Numbered from the stretch's first letter, positions 20,867 through 34,280 are shown. The stretch: DNA of 64,000 nucleotides from Procambarus clarkii (GCF_040958095.1 NC_091188.1:6054556-6118555); one strand, 5' to 3'. The notes: generated from the sequence alone by a model not told the origin. A program made the numbers and translations.

Positions 20867-22970
20867 TACTAGTATAAGGCATGTTTTGTAATCAAGGCCA
20901 TTTTCAGACCTAGGCCTAACATATACTTTTCCATAGATTCCATATACAGTATACTACTGTATATTTTAATCTTTTATTTACTTTTGTGCTCCGTATACAT
21001 GTGTCTGATGCAAATTATTTGGCTTGGAGCTTCATTTTAAGTTGTTATTTTGCTTGTTATAGGATCATGATATTAATCCTTCTGTTATTTACCCACAAAT
21101 TTATCTATACTTTAATGCATAAATTCCTGTAATTACACTGTTTTTTTATATATATTTTCACAAACTGTTTATGTGTTAGTTGTTTTGATAAACCAATAAT
21201 TTTTTTTTTTAAACTAGGTAATTCTACCCTGGAACATGAGCCATTAATTATACTAATTTACTTGATGTACCCTGCTACTAGTGGCCTTAGAGTAAGCTTA
21301 CTCTGTGCTACTTGCAGCCTTTACTGCAAGAAGACCTTTCAAGCTTTAAGATGTGGCCTCTTGTAATCATAACAATGCATAATAATTTAAGTTCAAATTT
21401 TCTATTCTGTTCAATAGAAAATTTAGACTACGGTTATTTCTTCAGGATGTCGATTATTGTGCATACAAGAGGCCACTTTGGAAGTTATTCTATAGAACTG
21501 GTAAGAGGAAATACTTCCTCCTAAGAGTAAACCTGTAGCATTGGAGATCTATTAGACTTACCATAAATGTACACATGCAACCTCTAAAAATCTGGATCTT
21601 GGCATTCCTTACCCAATCTACATTTTTTAATAATCCCATTTTCCAATTCAATTTTTGTGGGTTATCAAAATTTTCCATAATTTTCATGTAAAACTCAAAA
21701 TTAAATTAAGCCACAGAATTTTACTTAAATATGCTCAATGGCATTACCAAGGCACCAACTGTTTTACTTTGTGCTGCAATCATCTATGATCATCTATGAA
21801 TGCAGCATGAAACCCAAAATACTTGAAACACTATGCATGTTAATGGCTTTGCAAGAATGTAGGAACACCAATGTTATGTACTCTCACAAACCCAATGTAC
21901 TTTTTGTATATAATTAAATAAAAAATATCTAAATAAGTGAACATTTATTATTATATTTTGTTTATTTATTTACATACAAGAAGGTGCATTGGGTTTGTGA
22001 GAGTACATAACATTGATGATTTTACAATCTTGCAAAGCCACTAACATACATAGCATTTCAAGCAGGTTCTTAATCTAATGGATAAGGTTAGAGTATTAGT
22101 AGGTACATTGTAACAAAATTAGAGTTCAACATTGGTAAAATACCATATTATAGGAGTTGCCACTCATACGCTAATTTTTCCCACGTTGATGAATTTCACT
22201 GAGTAGAAATGTTAATTTCAACATATGATATGATAAACATCTATCAGAAGAACCTTCAGTAAAGAGGTTTTACTACATCCTGGTATTTTTACCATGTCCC
22301 AACCTCTAAACCTTATTTTCAAATGTAGCTGGGTTTTCGCCTGAGTGATTGCCAACTTAAAATGTGAATAAACCATAGAATTTGGTTACAAATATGCTCA
22401 ATGCACCAACTATTTCTCATAGTGTTGCATTTACAGTGTTTATAAAAATCTTTAAAAAATATCAGAACCATATGAAATGACATACCCAACATATACCCAT
22501 ATAAATGACAGTGTATACCCAAATTTTCCCTCCACACTATTCATGAATGCCAGTGAGCAAAATTTTCATTTCTACCTATGATATGATAGACATATACAAT
22601 ACTAGTTCTTTAGATAGATCTATTTTAGTAGAGGTTCAGTATATTTCTTACTTATAACCTACAAACTTTAAAAAAAAAAATTATATTGTTTTGATGTTGG
22701 GGTTAAGGCTTATCAACTGTACAAGGGGTGAGTGGCTTATTAAGGCCATCACAATATACCTCTCAGCATGTATATATACCCTATTGCTTTATATTTTTAA
22801 TTTACACTTCTTGATGCGTGATGGCTTAAAGAATTTTTTTTTAACTAATTTAATACTACAGTATTTTCACTACATATTATTAATTAATATTGACATTGAT
22901 TTTATTCTTTCAATTTTTTAAAGATGGTATTTTACTTAGGTTTATAGTTGCTATTAAAAGGTTTATCAAT
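20867..22970. other. Intergenic AT-rich DNA with inverted retroposon tails
   Basis: 21835-21932 and 21955-22065 are inverted copies of one tail (ATGCATGTTAATGGCTTTGC, CTCACAAACCCAATGTAC) separated by about 25 bp. The rest is unassigned; several 60-80 codon frames have no conserved features. Confidence 0.6.
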
Positions 22971-22974
22971 TTCA

Positions 22975-25250
22975 GGATACTGAAAAGATCTTCAATCTGT
23001 CTTGATGTACTGTAATAATCTCAGTAGGACCTGGGCTGTGTTATGTCTACATTTAAAGCTGTGAATGGAGTTTGTCTCCACCACTTCATTTCTTAGCACA
23101 TTCCATTCGTTCATTATTCTGACAGAAAAAATTCTTTCTATTGTTTCTGTGGTTCATCTGGGTACTCAGTTTCATTGTGTCTCCTTGACTGTGTACTGCA
23201 CATGCTAAATAGCATATTCTTGTCTGCCATGTTTATTCCACTGAGAATTTTAAGAGGTGATCATGTCTATCCTATTTCTTCTCTCTTCCAGTGATGTGAA
23301 GTTAAACTCTTTAGTCTTTCCTCATAACTGATATTTTTCAGCTCTGGGACTAGTTTGATGGCATACCTCAGAACCTTCACTAACTTCATTTTATTTTAAC
23401 ATTTTATTTAACAGGATAAGGACTCCACACTTGTGCTACATATTCTAGAATTGGTCTGACATTAATACAATGCTCTGAACAAATCTTAGTTCAGATTTCT
23501 AAATGCAGTTCTTATGTTGGCAAACCTTCCATGTGCACCTGATCATATTTGCTTGATGTGAGTTTCTGGTGACAGGTTTGGTGCAATATCAAATCCTTCG
23601 TCTCTTTCTCTATCCAATTCCAGGAGGATTTCCTATCCCATGTGATACTTGCATATGGCATACAATTCCCATTACAGTACTACTTGATGGATTATTTTTT
23701 AATATTGTCTAGGTTATCCTGTAGTTTCTTGCAGTCTTTAGTCATATTCATCCTCATAATTTTTCTATCAGCGAACATTTATTGCACAGGTATTCCTTTA
23801 TCCATTAGAAGACATTCACTGTTACTTCTGCCTGTTTGTTTTTTTAGTTTTGTTTACTGGTCTGTTGTGGAGGTACTCTGACAAAGGCTTTCTGACTGTC
23901 CAAAAATATACAATCTGTCTACCAGTCCCTATCTTGTCTGATTTCAGTCCCTTTGTTATAGAACTCTACCAAGTATGTGAGACAGGTTTGAATAATCCAT
24001 AAAACATACTGGTGTTGTGTTATGAAGACTTTAGATGTTCTACTAGCCTCTTTCTTACAGTATTTTCTTAGTCTTTTCCATCAGCTTGCATGATATGCAA
24101 GTAAGGGACATTGGTCTGTAGTTTAATGCCTCCTGTGTTTTGCCCTGTTTGTATATTGCCACTACATTGGCTGTCTTCAAACTCTGGTAGTTTTCAGTTT
24201 TCAGTGACATTTGATATAATGTAATAGTAAGCTGTCAACACAGGGCCTCTGAGCCTTGTCTTACTATCCATGGCGATATCTTATCTGATCCCATCGCCTT
24301 AGTAATGTCCAGCTCCGGCAGGTGCCTTCTTACTTTATCTCTGGTTATCTCAAAATCCTTCAATGCTACTTGGCTTGATTTCATTTCCTCAATTCAGGAA
24401 CTTTTCCTTGCTCTATTTTGAAGACCTAGAATCTCCTATTGAGTTCTACAAACACTGCTTTGTCATTCTCAGTGAATAAGTTTTCTGTCCTCAGTTCCAT
24501 CACTTACTCCTTAATTAACTATTCTTTTCCTCGTGATGCAGCTGTGAAGAAACTTAGGTTGGATCTTTGCTTTAGCTGTAATGCCGCTTTCAAATTGCTT
24601 TTCTGCTGTCGTTCTCAATGTGAGGAACTCATTCCTAATACTCTGGCACCCCTCTCTACACTGCTTTCTTTTATTCTTGTAGTTTTCATATCCTGATACT
24701 TGTACACGTTGCTTCCTCACATCCTTGGTTAAACCATGGGTTAGTCCTGTGCCATTCATTGTCTTTTATTTGGAGAGAGACAAATTTGCCTGCTGCCTCC
24801 CAAAATTTCTCATTGAAGAAGTCCACTATTTCATGTGAGGTCTTTCCACTGAGTTCAATTTCCTATGGTATCCTCGACAGACTGTATTATTTTCTCATAC
24901 ATTTCCCATCGATAAGCCAGCCTTCTACCTCCTGGTTGAACAGTGTGTCGGTGCTTCCACAAGATACTCAAATGGCATTACACAGTGACCGTTCATTTCT
25001 AAAGGGGAGTTCGAAGTTGACTTCCCTTAATTCTGACTCATTCAATGTGAATATTAGGTCAGGTCTGAGCAGTTAAATATTTTCCCTTATTCTTGTGGGG
25101 CCATTGACATGTTAGCTTAGGAATTTACTTCCCTGCCACTTCCATGAATTTAGCTTTACATGAATTGGTACTCCCTGTGGGGTTCCCTATTCTCCCAGTC
25201 CTTCTTATCATGGATTAATTTCCCCCCATAATTAAGAGTTGAGACCCATT
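22975..25250 (-). pseudogene. Decayed non-LTR retrotransposon (LINE)
   Basis: Read from high to low coordinates: endonuclease end (LLIMGGN, then RTGRIGNPTGSTNSCKAKFM), linker (REVNFELPFRNERSLCNAI, NPWFNQGCEEA, YENYKNKRKQCREG, NEFLTLRTTAEKQFE), reverse transcriptase (ELDITKAMGSDKISPWIV, SLKTANVVAIYKQGKTQEAL, NYRPMSLTCISCKLMEK, FADRKIMRMNMTKDCKKLQ where FADD is expected) and the end RPILEYVAQVWSPY. Full domain order, but dozens of stops and frameshifts. CR1/L2-like. Confidence 0.82.
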
Positions 25251-27030
25251 GATGTTTGCAACTGGCCTTTACTATCATATACTTTGTGTATGCCACATTA
25301 GTGATTCATATTTTCAACCTACAATACTCAATTGTTGCAGCTTTGATATATGTTTCAATTTTAAAACTTAAAATGTAAATATCAAATTTAATATGGGCAA
25401 TTTGTGACAGCTAAGTGTTCAGATGTATGTTTGTCCAACATAATATAACTATTTAGGTACATAACAAATTTAAAATAACTTTATTTAATAAATACAGTAC
25501 AGTAGTTGACATTTTTAGAGAGGCAAGAAGTGGAAAAGGGAATGGGGAGAGAGATATTTGCTTTTATATATTACCTTCATCACTTTTTTCCCCCCACTTT
25601 TTGGACTGAGAAGTTGTCAACCTAGAGAAGATTGGGAATAGAATAGAAAAAGAATGGCAGATCTGAAAAATGTGCAATTATTTATAATATTTACATAAAT
25701 TTACCTGAGGCCTAACTATCTCGCTAGATTCCTTGACAGGGACAGGAAGCTGGCAGCTTGTCTAAGGTCCCCACATTATTTCTGATGATTTTTTCCAGCT
25801 GGATTCTGAACTGCAGTAATGTCTTGGCATTTATGGTTTTTGGATGTAGGCAGTTCCTTGGGTTTATAACCTTATGGGTGAAAAATACAGCAAATTAAAT
25901 ATTATGCTCATTTACAGGTATAATATCAACATAGCATCATGGAAAGCCAGCATCACTATATTCCAGTAAATTATTCTCATTGCTTCATTATATTCCATAA
26001 ATTATCCATATTAAATCATAGGAATTGATGTGGTGGTTCTTGAACTGTCATTAAAAAATTACCTACCTTTTTCACACACTTGCTGCCTACACTTTGTTCC
26101 TTGCTACTTTTCATACACTTAACACTAATCTCTCCTTCCTCTCACACTCACTACATCTGGTTATCTTCTTATTCTTGTTCTTCTCCTTTAATTTATCCTG
26201 AATCTACTTTCTTTAATAATCTGTCACTATGCATTAGCTCAACATGACCAAACTATCTCGGTACATACTATTCAGTCTTCCTCTACATCTTTTCATTGCA
26301 GTTTCAGTCCTTACCCTATCCTTCTATCATCACACATGTTTTTCAAATTTTCCATTTCTGCTGTTCTAATTCTTGGTTTGTTTATGTTTTGTAGTACGTA
26401 CTGTACCAGCATCTCGGATCCTCACAGAAGGGTGGGTGCTACCGCTCGATGTAGCCCTCTGACCGCTTATCTATTCCTATATTGTTCTTCCAAACCAGGG
26501 CTTTTCATTGCACTGATAACATCACAGCTCGAGATTAGCTTCAATATGACAATGTATCTGTGACCTAATGGCAGTACAGTATTGGTAAATATATAATGGG
26601 CAGTTTTGTGTTACTGAATTCCTAGAATTTTGACTATACTGTGTGAGAGACTTTACATAAAAATAAAAATAATCTCTATTATTTTGTTTTACACTGCATA
26701 TACTGGTTATAATATAGCTAGGTATATAATATCTGAGCTTTTGGATTCATATGTTTAACAGAATGAGAATGCAGTTTTATAATGTTAGAGGAAAAGAGAT
26801 AAGTAACTTTGCTTAAAACCTTTTAATGTTCATAAGCAATCTGTGATTACAGTATATATACAGGAATTTTAAAGTGATTATACATTCCCTAATGTGTATC
26901 AAAATATTAGATTTAAAATATAATAAGTGAATAACACTAAATTATATTTTGAGCCAGTTAATAGATGTTGTAAAACTAGTTAATATACCGGAGATACATT
27001 GAACAGAGACCACATTAAAAACAAATATGG
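25251..27030. other. Intergenic DNA, one LINE tail, no gene
   Basis: 25690-25890 is a minus-strand LINE 3' fragment (TACCTGAGGCCTAAC, GACAGGAAGCTGGCAGCTTG, TTATGGGTGAAAAA) of the same family as 38890-39370 and 60750-61200. The remainder is AT-rich with nothing recognisable. Confidence 0.6.
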
Positions 27031-27039
27031 CAAAGCAAT

Positions 27040-27490
27040 TTTGTGTCAAAAGTAAACAAACTTGTGGGATTTTAAACAATGTTATGGTGGTAAACAATGT
27101 TATGTTAATTAATTTTAATTAATGTAAGCATTTTGGCACTGCAGATAATATTATGGTAACGAACAATACTCTTGTGGTAATGTAAACAATGTTTCATTCT
27201 AAACCAGTATCAAGGCAATTAAAATAATGATGTGTCAACATACAATATTCTGGCAATACTGTATCAATATTGACACTACGTCAACAACAGTGTGGTAATG
27301 TAAACACTGATGTAGCTATGTTGACAATGTAAACAATACTGTGGGTATATAAACAATGACACAGCTGTTGACAACATTATAATACCTGCAAATAATAATG
27401 TGGTTATTTTGCATTACAGTGTATCAATCTGAACAATGTTGTGGCAATGTGAGTAATACTGTGATACTATAAATAATTTTGAGCAATGTA
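27040..27490 (+). repeat. Degenerate array of about 20-bp 'GTAAACAATGTTGTGGTAAT' units
   Basis: Words TAAACAATG and TGTGGTAATG or their one- and two-base variants recur about every 18-24 bp across 450 bp. The units are heavily diverged, so this is an old tandem array. Confidence 0.65.
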
Positions 27491-27499
27491 AATGTTTCA

Positions 27500-27801
27500 A
27501 GACATTGTCAAATCCTTGTGTGATAAGGATTACCCAGAGTGCAGGTTCGAATCCTCTTCACGGTTTCTGCTGATTTTCTCATTGATACATAACATTAATG
27601 TGATTTCTTCTTTCATTGATGCTTCACGTTAATGTAACTTCTTCTTTCATTGATACTTCACATTAATGTGATTTCTTCTTTCTCTGATACTTCACGTTAA
27701 TGTGATTTCTTCTCTCATTGATACATCACATTAATGTGACTTCTTCTCTCATTGATACATCACATTAATGTGACTTCATCTTTCATTGATACGTTACGAT
27801 A
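27500..27801 (+). repeat. SINE remnant with tail expanded to a 34-bp minisatellite
   Basis: A tRNA-like head with B box GGTTCGAATCC (27543-27553) leads into GATTTTCTC and then six full 34-bp units at 27581, 27615, 27649, 27683, 27717 and 27751, plus a partial at 27785. Each unit carries a CACATTAATGTG-type palindrome. The single-unit tail is seen in the copy at 41632-41760. Confidence 0.88.
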
Positions 27802-27809
27802 ATGTGCAA

Positions 27810-30190
27810 AATCCGTGTGTGTTTGTTGGAGTAAGTGGATAATAGAATATTTTTAGGTACTGTACATAAACATGCAAGGTGGTAGAGTAAATAAAAAAAT
27901 AAATTTATTTGCCAAACTCAATGCAAGTTTATTGAGAAAATTCAACCAGGATTTGAAGAGGGTTCATTGTCAAAGGCACACTGCTCATGAGTTCCCTTTC
28001 CTTCCCCAATACAAACCCACATGGTATTAAATATATTGTGACAAGGACTTTCCACTGATTACCAAGATGTCACTTTAAAGTTGTGCCGACCTAAATAGGT
28101 AAGAAACTCAACCAACATTTGTAGAAACTAATTGTAAAAAGGGACAAACACTATGTTAACCCTTCCATCTATCCTCTGGGAGTAACCTTTAGTTTGCTAG
28201 TTACTGTTAGGTTCTTTTTTTTTGGTAGTTTTATAATTATCATAATTTTGAGGTGTTGGGAAGAAATAGTTAGATCAGAACAAATAGAACTGGGCCTACA
28301 ATGCTACCTTGAAGAATATTTATTTTCACTGAAAGACTTGGAGATATATAGCATCAATAATGGGAAAAAAGCTAGGTAGCCCGTGAAAAGCTGAAGTATG
28401 ACCACTGTATAAAGTTGTCAAGGTTGATTGCTGATTGGCACATTTCTAGATGGATAGCCCTATTCTAAACATGTACAGTTTAGTGAAGTCAATTTATGTA
28501 ATCGCAAAGTTACTGTTATGAATAAGTATACTGTATTTGTGTATTTGGATATACAGTATTGAAGGATTTGAATAGCTTCCACAAAATATAAATCCTTTTT
28601 TAATGCTTGTGAATTTTGATAGCAAATAGAAGTAATAAATACATATACATAGGTCCAACAAGGAGAGTCAGTAACTTGGGGAATTACAGTGGTGGTATAT
28701 ACAGCAAACTAGTTTGAAATGCCTAATGAGAGCACATTTTGAGATGCTAGGGGATGTTCTTGTCTTATTTATAAACCACATCTGCTTGAAAAATTAGTCT
28801 TAACACATTTTAATGGTGGTGGAAAAACATGAAAAGGGGTTTACTGAAATTGAACTGAAAACAAAAATAGAAAATTCACTTTTGCAAACAGAGTGGTAGA
28901 TGGTTGGAACAGGTTATGGGAGAAGGTGGTGGAGGCCAAAACCTGTCAATAGTTTCCATGCATTACATGACAGAGTGCCTGGAAGATGGGACACCACGAG
29001 CATAGCTCTCATCCTGTAACAACACTTATTACTGACCACTGTATAAATATGTATAATATTTTTTATGTGCAAGGGCAGTAAATGAGTTGACCTGTTCATT
29101 GGTCTGGAGTCAGAACAGTAAACTGAGTGTACAAAAGATATACAAGCATACAAACCTTGACAGAACTGAGGAACTATTTACATAGTTCTATTTAATAGTA
29201 CTGGTATAATAGTATTCTGTTCTTGAAAAAACTAGACTGAATGGTATGATCTTATATGTTAGATTCATATGCACATTTTTAGGTTAATCCGTACAATTTG
29301 TATGAATGTCCTACGATGGGTTGGGGCATTTATCAGCCAGTTGAGATTTTAACTTAAATAATTCTTCACTTGATCATTTGTATTTTGTAAAAATTAATTC
29401 AGTATGGACACTTTTTTTTTCTTGGCAGCTGATAAGTAAAAAGAACTTTTAACTTAGTCAGCTTTTGTTAGACTTATTTTGTATTTATCTTTCATGTATC
29501 TGTTTAAGGGAAGGCTGTTGTGTCTAGCTTTTTAATTTCAGTGTTTCATCTTGTTTTTTTTTTTATTCTTAAGGTCATGAATAAAAGTTATGCATAAAAT
29601 TCACTGCACAAAAATATATAACTATTCAATATTAAGTTAATGATTTGATGCTCAACATTATAATTGAAAGATGGAAAGTAGCCTACATTGTAGGTGACTT
29701 GACTGATAAGCAGTACATTGTACTTGAAGATTGAACAGTAGACCTCCACTGTGTAAATAATTTTTAATTGAAGAAGTCAGGTATCTTAAAGATGACAATT
29801 ATTTTTCTTTCAAAATAGCAAATTTCTTTTTTATACCTGTAGATACAAAAGAATAATATTGCACAAGTAGTATTTGTCTATGATGTTAAATTATATTTCA
29901 CACATTCTCCAAAACTGAAATATATACTGTTGTTTTATTTGTTTGCAATGCAACTATGTAAATGCAATAATAGGTTAAGGTGTAGAATATAAGTAGTAAA
30001 GAAAGACACCCGTACCATGATTTGAACTAGACTTAAAAATAATGTACAAGCATAAGCATAACAGGAAGATGAAGCTGTGTATATTTTTTCTTTCATGTTC
30101 ACTCCCTCACTTAACTGAAGTGTGGTGCTCCATATAGAACATAAGAAAATAAGAACAGGAAATAAGGCAACAATAAAATTCACCTGACTG
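27810..30190. other. Intergenic DNA with one LINE remnant
   Basis: 28670-29010 carries a plus-strand LINE tail (AATTCACTTTTGCAAACAGA, GTGGTAGATGGTTGGAACAG). The rest is AT-rich and unassigned. Confidence 0.55.
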
Positions 30191-30193
30191 GAA

Positions 30194-30325
30194 CATCTGA
30201 CGTATGAACGGCCTCCTGAGCCCATATGTTTAGCAAACATCTGATGTATGAATGGCCTCCTGAGCCCATATGTTTAGCAAACATCTGATGTATGAATGGC
30301 CTCCTGAGCCCATATGTTTAGCCAC
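30194..30325 (+). repeat. 44-bp tandem triplication
   Basis: Three units beginning CATCTGA(C/T)GTATGAA at 30194, 30238 and 30282. Units 2 and 3 are almost identical, so the last duplication is recent. Confidence 0.94.
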
Positions 30326-30939
30326 TCAAGCTACTATATGAATCGGCTCCAACATTCCTCTGCTGTGCATAGTGTTACTTTTACACCCATGTGGATGCCA
30401 TGTGGATGACCACGCTTCCAGTCAGCAGTAGAGTACGGTATTCTTGTGCCCAGTGTAGACCTGCTTCGCATTCTGTAGATTATTTCTAAAATCCAAAATG
30501 ACACTTCTTCCTCCACCTACTTATTTTTTGTTATTTAACTACGTATGGAGATGATATGTGGGGGGTATTGTATTATAATTGTATAATGTATGGTGGGCAT
30601 AGGTTACAATTTTAACAAATATATTCACTACCTAGATTGTTTTAAGCAGTACTGTATTATTTGTAGAAAATATTATTGAAACAATAACAAGGATAATAAA
30701 AAATTACTTAAATAATTCTTATTCATAAAGAAAACAATAAAGACATTGTTGAAATATAAAATATACTGTAACTGTATTATGAAATCTGTAGTGCACTCAA
30801 CCTCTTGGTCAAATCAAAACCTGATCAAATATTAAATTAAAGTAAGTCAACCAGGTGAAAAATATAAGCATATATAGATGTATATATGTATTTTGTATAA
30901 ATACACATTATTATAGTAGTTATTATTGAGAAAATGCCT

Positions 30940-31031
30940 TGGTCATGGGTTTGCATAATCTCAGAGCCTCAGTGGATTTTCTCAGTGATTACTGTATATC
31001 ACATTAGTGTGATTTTCTGTGTATTATTATA

Positions 31032-31069
<38 letters not shown>

Positions 31070-31075
31070 CATAAT
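30940..31075 (+). repeat. SINE-tail remnant and (ATT)n
   Basis: A degenerate GGGTTTGCATAATC followed by GGATTTTCTCAGTGATTAC and CACATTAGTGTGATTTTCTG, as in the 27.5 and 41.6 kb copies. Then an (ATT)n tract at 31022-31068. Confidence 0.7.
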
Positions 31076-32060
31076 TTACTGTCACCAGTAGATGATTACA
31101 TAGTGTGGTCAGTTTTGTAATTATATTTAAAATCTTATTTGATTGGTTATTCATATCAATAGGGATTCAAAGGATACTTCCAATTATACTGGTTAAAATT
31201 ATAGTAAATCATTCATGGCTAGAATGGGGCTTTATCCTTGTAACTATAAGCTTGTATCTGAGACAGTACAATAAATTTGCCCGCGCCCCCTGAGGATCCT
31301 CCAGATTCCCCCACACACCTTGCCCGGGTAGCAGTGCCATGCCTCCAGCACTTGTTTTGCTGCCTTGGGTGTGTTCCTGGTCACGTCTATGGTGTCATAC
31401 TGAGTGTGATGTATTTTCTAGGTTTGTAGTCTGATGAGTGTGTATTTAGTATGGTGTCGAGTTTAAAGTTAGTCACCCTTTATAGTACAGTTTAATTGTT
31501 GAGAGATGCTATAAGAATTGTTAAAAAAAAAGTAATTTGTGCAGCTAGTTGTACTAAGGTGCATCTAGTAGTTAGTGTGTATTTTGTGTATATTTTTGTT
31601 ATTTTGGAAGAGTATTTAGCAGTGTTTCTATGAAAAGTGTGTTTTGTGGTTTATCGTATAAAGCAGCACCCATTTACAATATTCTCCAGCTTATTAACCT
31701 CCTGCAAAAGTAATGCTTATTCATCTTGTAAAAATGTGTTGTCAGGCTACAGTATAACTTAAATCATCTGAATATTAAACATTTATATCTAACCAAATGC
31801 CTGTTTTGTTATAATTTTAGTAAGCACGATGAATATTAAATATAATGTCCGTTATTATACAATATTTCTATTAATTTGAAATGGCACAATAAAATTATGA
31901 TGTATCGTACTATAATGTTGATGCTGCACATGTTTAAAATAAGATTTTTGTTAGCATATGTTTAGTGCTTGGAATTTTTGCCTTAAATTTTTGACTAAAC
32001 AAAGATAATCAGATTCAAAGTAACAATTCGATGATGGTTGTACAGAATATGTAAGGAATA
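31076..32060. other. Intergenic, nothing recognised
   Basis: A GC-richer stretch at 31280-31420 stands out from AT-rich surroundings but shows no open frame of note and no repeat partner in this window. Confidence 0.4.
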
Positions 32061-32439
32061 CAGTGCAATCTAAATATCCAGATTAATTGGTATCTTTGGA
32101 TATGCAGATGTTATGGATAATCACATAAAAGATTTAAAGATATAGTTTTTTGACAATTTTTTTTTATATTTTGGTATTTACCAGTATTTTGTCATATGTG
32201 CTAAAATATCTTTAATGGTGTTTTAACTGGAATAAACCAATTTTTACTATATGAAGGAAACTATTTAAATTTTGGTGTTATTCGTTTTAATATACATGTA
32301 GAACCTTCATAGTTAATGGGGTTAATCTCTATTAACTAGACATACTGTACTATGGGTAATGGAAGTGTAGAATCAGAAATTTATGTTTGGATAATACAAA
32401 AACCTGAAAACCAGCATTTGGAAAATGGAGGTTCCACTG
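32061..32439. mobile_element. Probable Tigger-type MITE, 379 bp
   Basis: Left end TA|CAGTGCAATCT, right end GGAGGTTCCACTG|TA, with TA on both flanks. Only the outermost bases of the ends match well, so this is an old copy. The right end resembles that of 19885-20866. Confidence 0.55.
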
Positions 32440-32744
32440 TATTCCGTACTGTACTACTTAAGCGGGGAGGTGCCCAATAAACTAATTTCCTTTAATGGAG
32501 ACAAAATCCTCAAAGCATATGCCATATACTTTCAGAAAGTTTAGGAATGATGGATTAGATGTTAGATCTGAATTGCAAGTCATGGTACACAAAGTCTAGT
32601 AAATTTTTTCTGGTGTGATATTAATCACATACAGACACACGTAAATATGTCTGCATAGTAATTTAAATAAAAGGTGACATCTTTTATATAACATTGTATT
32701 TTTAACCATATACGGTAATTCATTAAAGCTGAATTTTAATCTTA

Positions 32745-32860
32745 CCAAGAGTTGTGTTGTTGTTTTAGATTCAGCTGCTCAGAACAAAAAGTTCCAAGTA
32801 GCACAGGCTATGGTGAGCCCATAGTGGACTTACCTGGCACAAGAGCGGGGCTGTAACTCA
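32745..32860 (+). repeat. Dispersed repeat A, copy 2
   Basis: GTTGTTGTTTTAGATTCAGC, AAAAAGTTCCAAGTAGCAC, ATGGTGAGCCCATAGTGGAC and GAGCGGGGCTGTAACT match 3011-3115. A (GT)n tract follows at 32923-32944. Confidence 0.82.
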
Positions 32861-33339
32861 TTCTTGTAACTGATTACCAAGAGACCTAATGGTCTTTTAT
32901 ACCCCTTAGTTTTTGTAATGGTGTGATGTGTGTGTGTGTGTGTGCGAGAGCTGGCACAACCTGTGGGTCAGCACAATATATGAATCATTAGAACATATAT
33001 GGGCTGACAGAGGCTATTAGCAATTAAGGACCATTTGGCATACATACATTATTATTACCCCATTTTTATGAACGGGAAATGTTTCAGCCTGGAGGACAAA
33101 AAAAGTATGTACAGTAAAATAATTTTACATTATAAATAAAACTCATCCCTTCAGAATACTATACTGTAAAAGAGGATAATTGATTTTAAATGGAACCTTT
33201 CTCTCATGGGTCAGTTGGCTTAGGATCAACTATAGTGGATGGGTTATAGATTAGATGCCATGACTAGAACAGAAGGTCCATATAATGGATAGTTCTTGGA
33301 CTAGATATTGTTAACTCTCCACATGATGTAACTCAGTCA

Positions 33340-34130
33340 AGGTAAAGTCCTTCAAGATTGAAAATATGGAAATGTCACCCCATCTTCAAAAAAGGGGCAG
33401 AAAGAATTCAGCAAAACTACCAACAAATAGCGTATTCCCCCATTCTCCCACAGAGAATGGATGAAATCTATGGGATGGAATAATTCAACAGCTCACAGTG
33501 TGCAATCTTGTAAAATCAACATCATAACATAGTTTTGTTAAAAATAAATCCTGCCTAACTAGCCTGCACACATTTTTGGAAATGGTGATCAACTGTTCAG
33601 ACAACAGACTTCCAGGAGATGTAATGTACAGAATTTCTCTAAAACTTGTACTAGAGTACCTCATGGAACAAATGGCAAAGTACTAGAATGGGAAAAACAA
33701 TAGTTACCAGAGCTAATGTGAGACTTCATTCATTTTTTAGTGGCACCATCTCTCTAGTGGCCTCAATGGGGTTGGAAAGCAAGAAAGCAGTTATCCTAAA
33801 TGGAAATGAATTTGACTGGAAGAACATGAGTGGAGTATGCAAAGTTCCATTTTGGGGGCTAACCCCTTTTTTTTGCTATACTTTATACATCAGTGACATA
33901 GCTGAGAATATTACAAACCACATTATTAAATTTGAAGATGACATAATAATAATAATAATTTATTTGCAAGAAGGTACAATGGGTTGATGAGATTACATAG
34001 GATTGGTATTTTTACATTCATACAAAGCCACTAACATGCATAGCGTTTCTGGCAGCCATAAAGATCTATAGTAAAGTGGGAAGAGAAAATGATATTGCAG
34101 TCTTGCAAAGTGATTTACATGAACTCTGAA
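33340..34130 (+). pseudogene. LINE reverse-transcriptase remnant with nested retroposon tail
   Basis: Broken frames: a CHPIFKKGAE start, then ISDIAENITNHIIKFEDD with FEDD in place of FADD. Directly after it a (TAA)/TTTATTTGCAAGAAGG retroposon tail (33940-34055) interrupts the element before AAATGGTCGGAAGC resumes the LINE sequence. Confidence 0.65.
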
Positions 34131-34159
34131 AATGGTCGGAAGCTTCAATAATATCAAAT

Positions 34160-34280
34160 TTTCTGAGAAAAGAGGAAGGTGGAGGATAGGAGATGATGGA
34201 GAGAGGAGGATAAGACAAGAAATAAGAGACGGGGGAGGGGAGATTGGGAGAAAGAAGAGGGGAGGGGGGGAAAAGGGACC
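34160..34280 (+). repeat. Homopurine tract
   Basis: About 120 bp that is nearly all A and G (GGAGAGAGGAGGATAAGACA, GGGGGAGGGG and similar). Could form triplex DNA. The open frame across it is not a gene. Confidence 0.85.

Noticed and set aside
27581-27801. A CRISPR-like array of short repeats
   Set aside because: The units are directly abutting with no spacers, and this is an animal nuclear genome; it is a minisatellite.
28194-28379. A small protein of 61 residues with a hydrophobic start
   Set aside because: It lies in repeat-derived AT-rich DNA with no conserved neighbour, splice support or family match.
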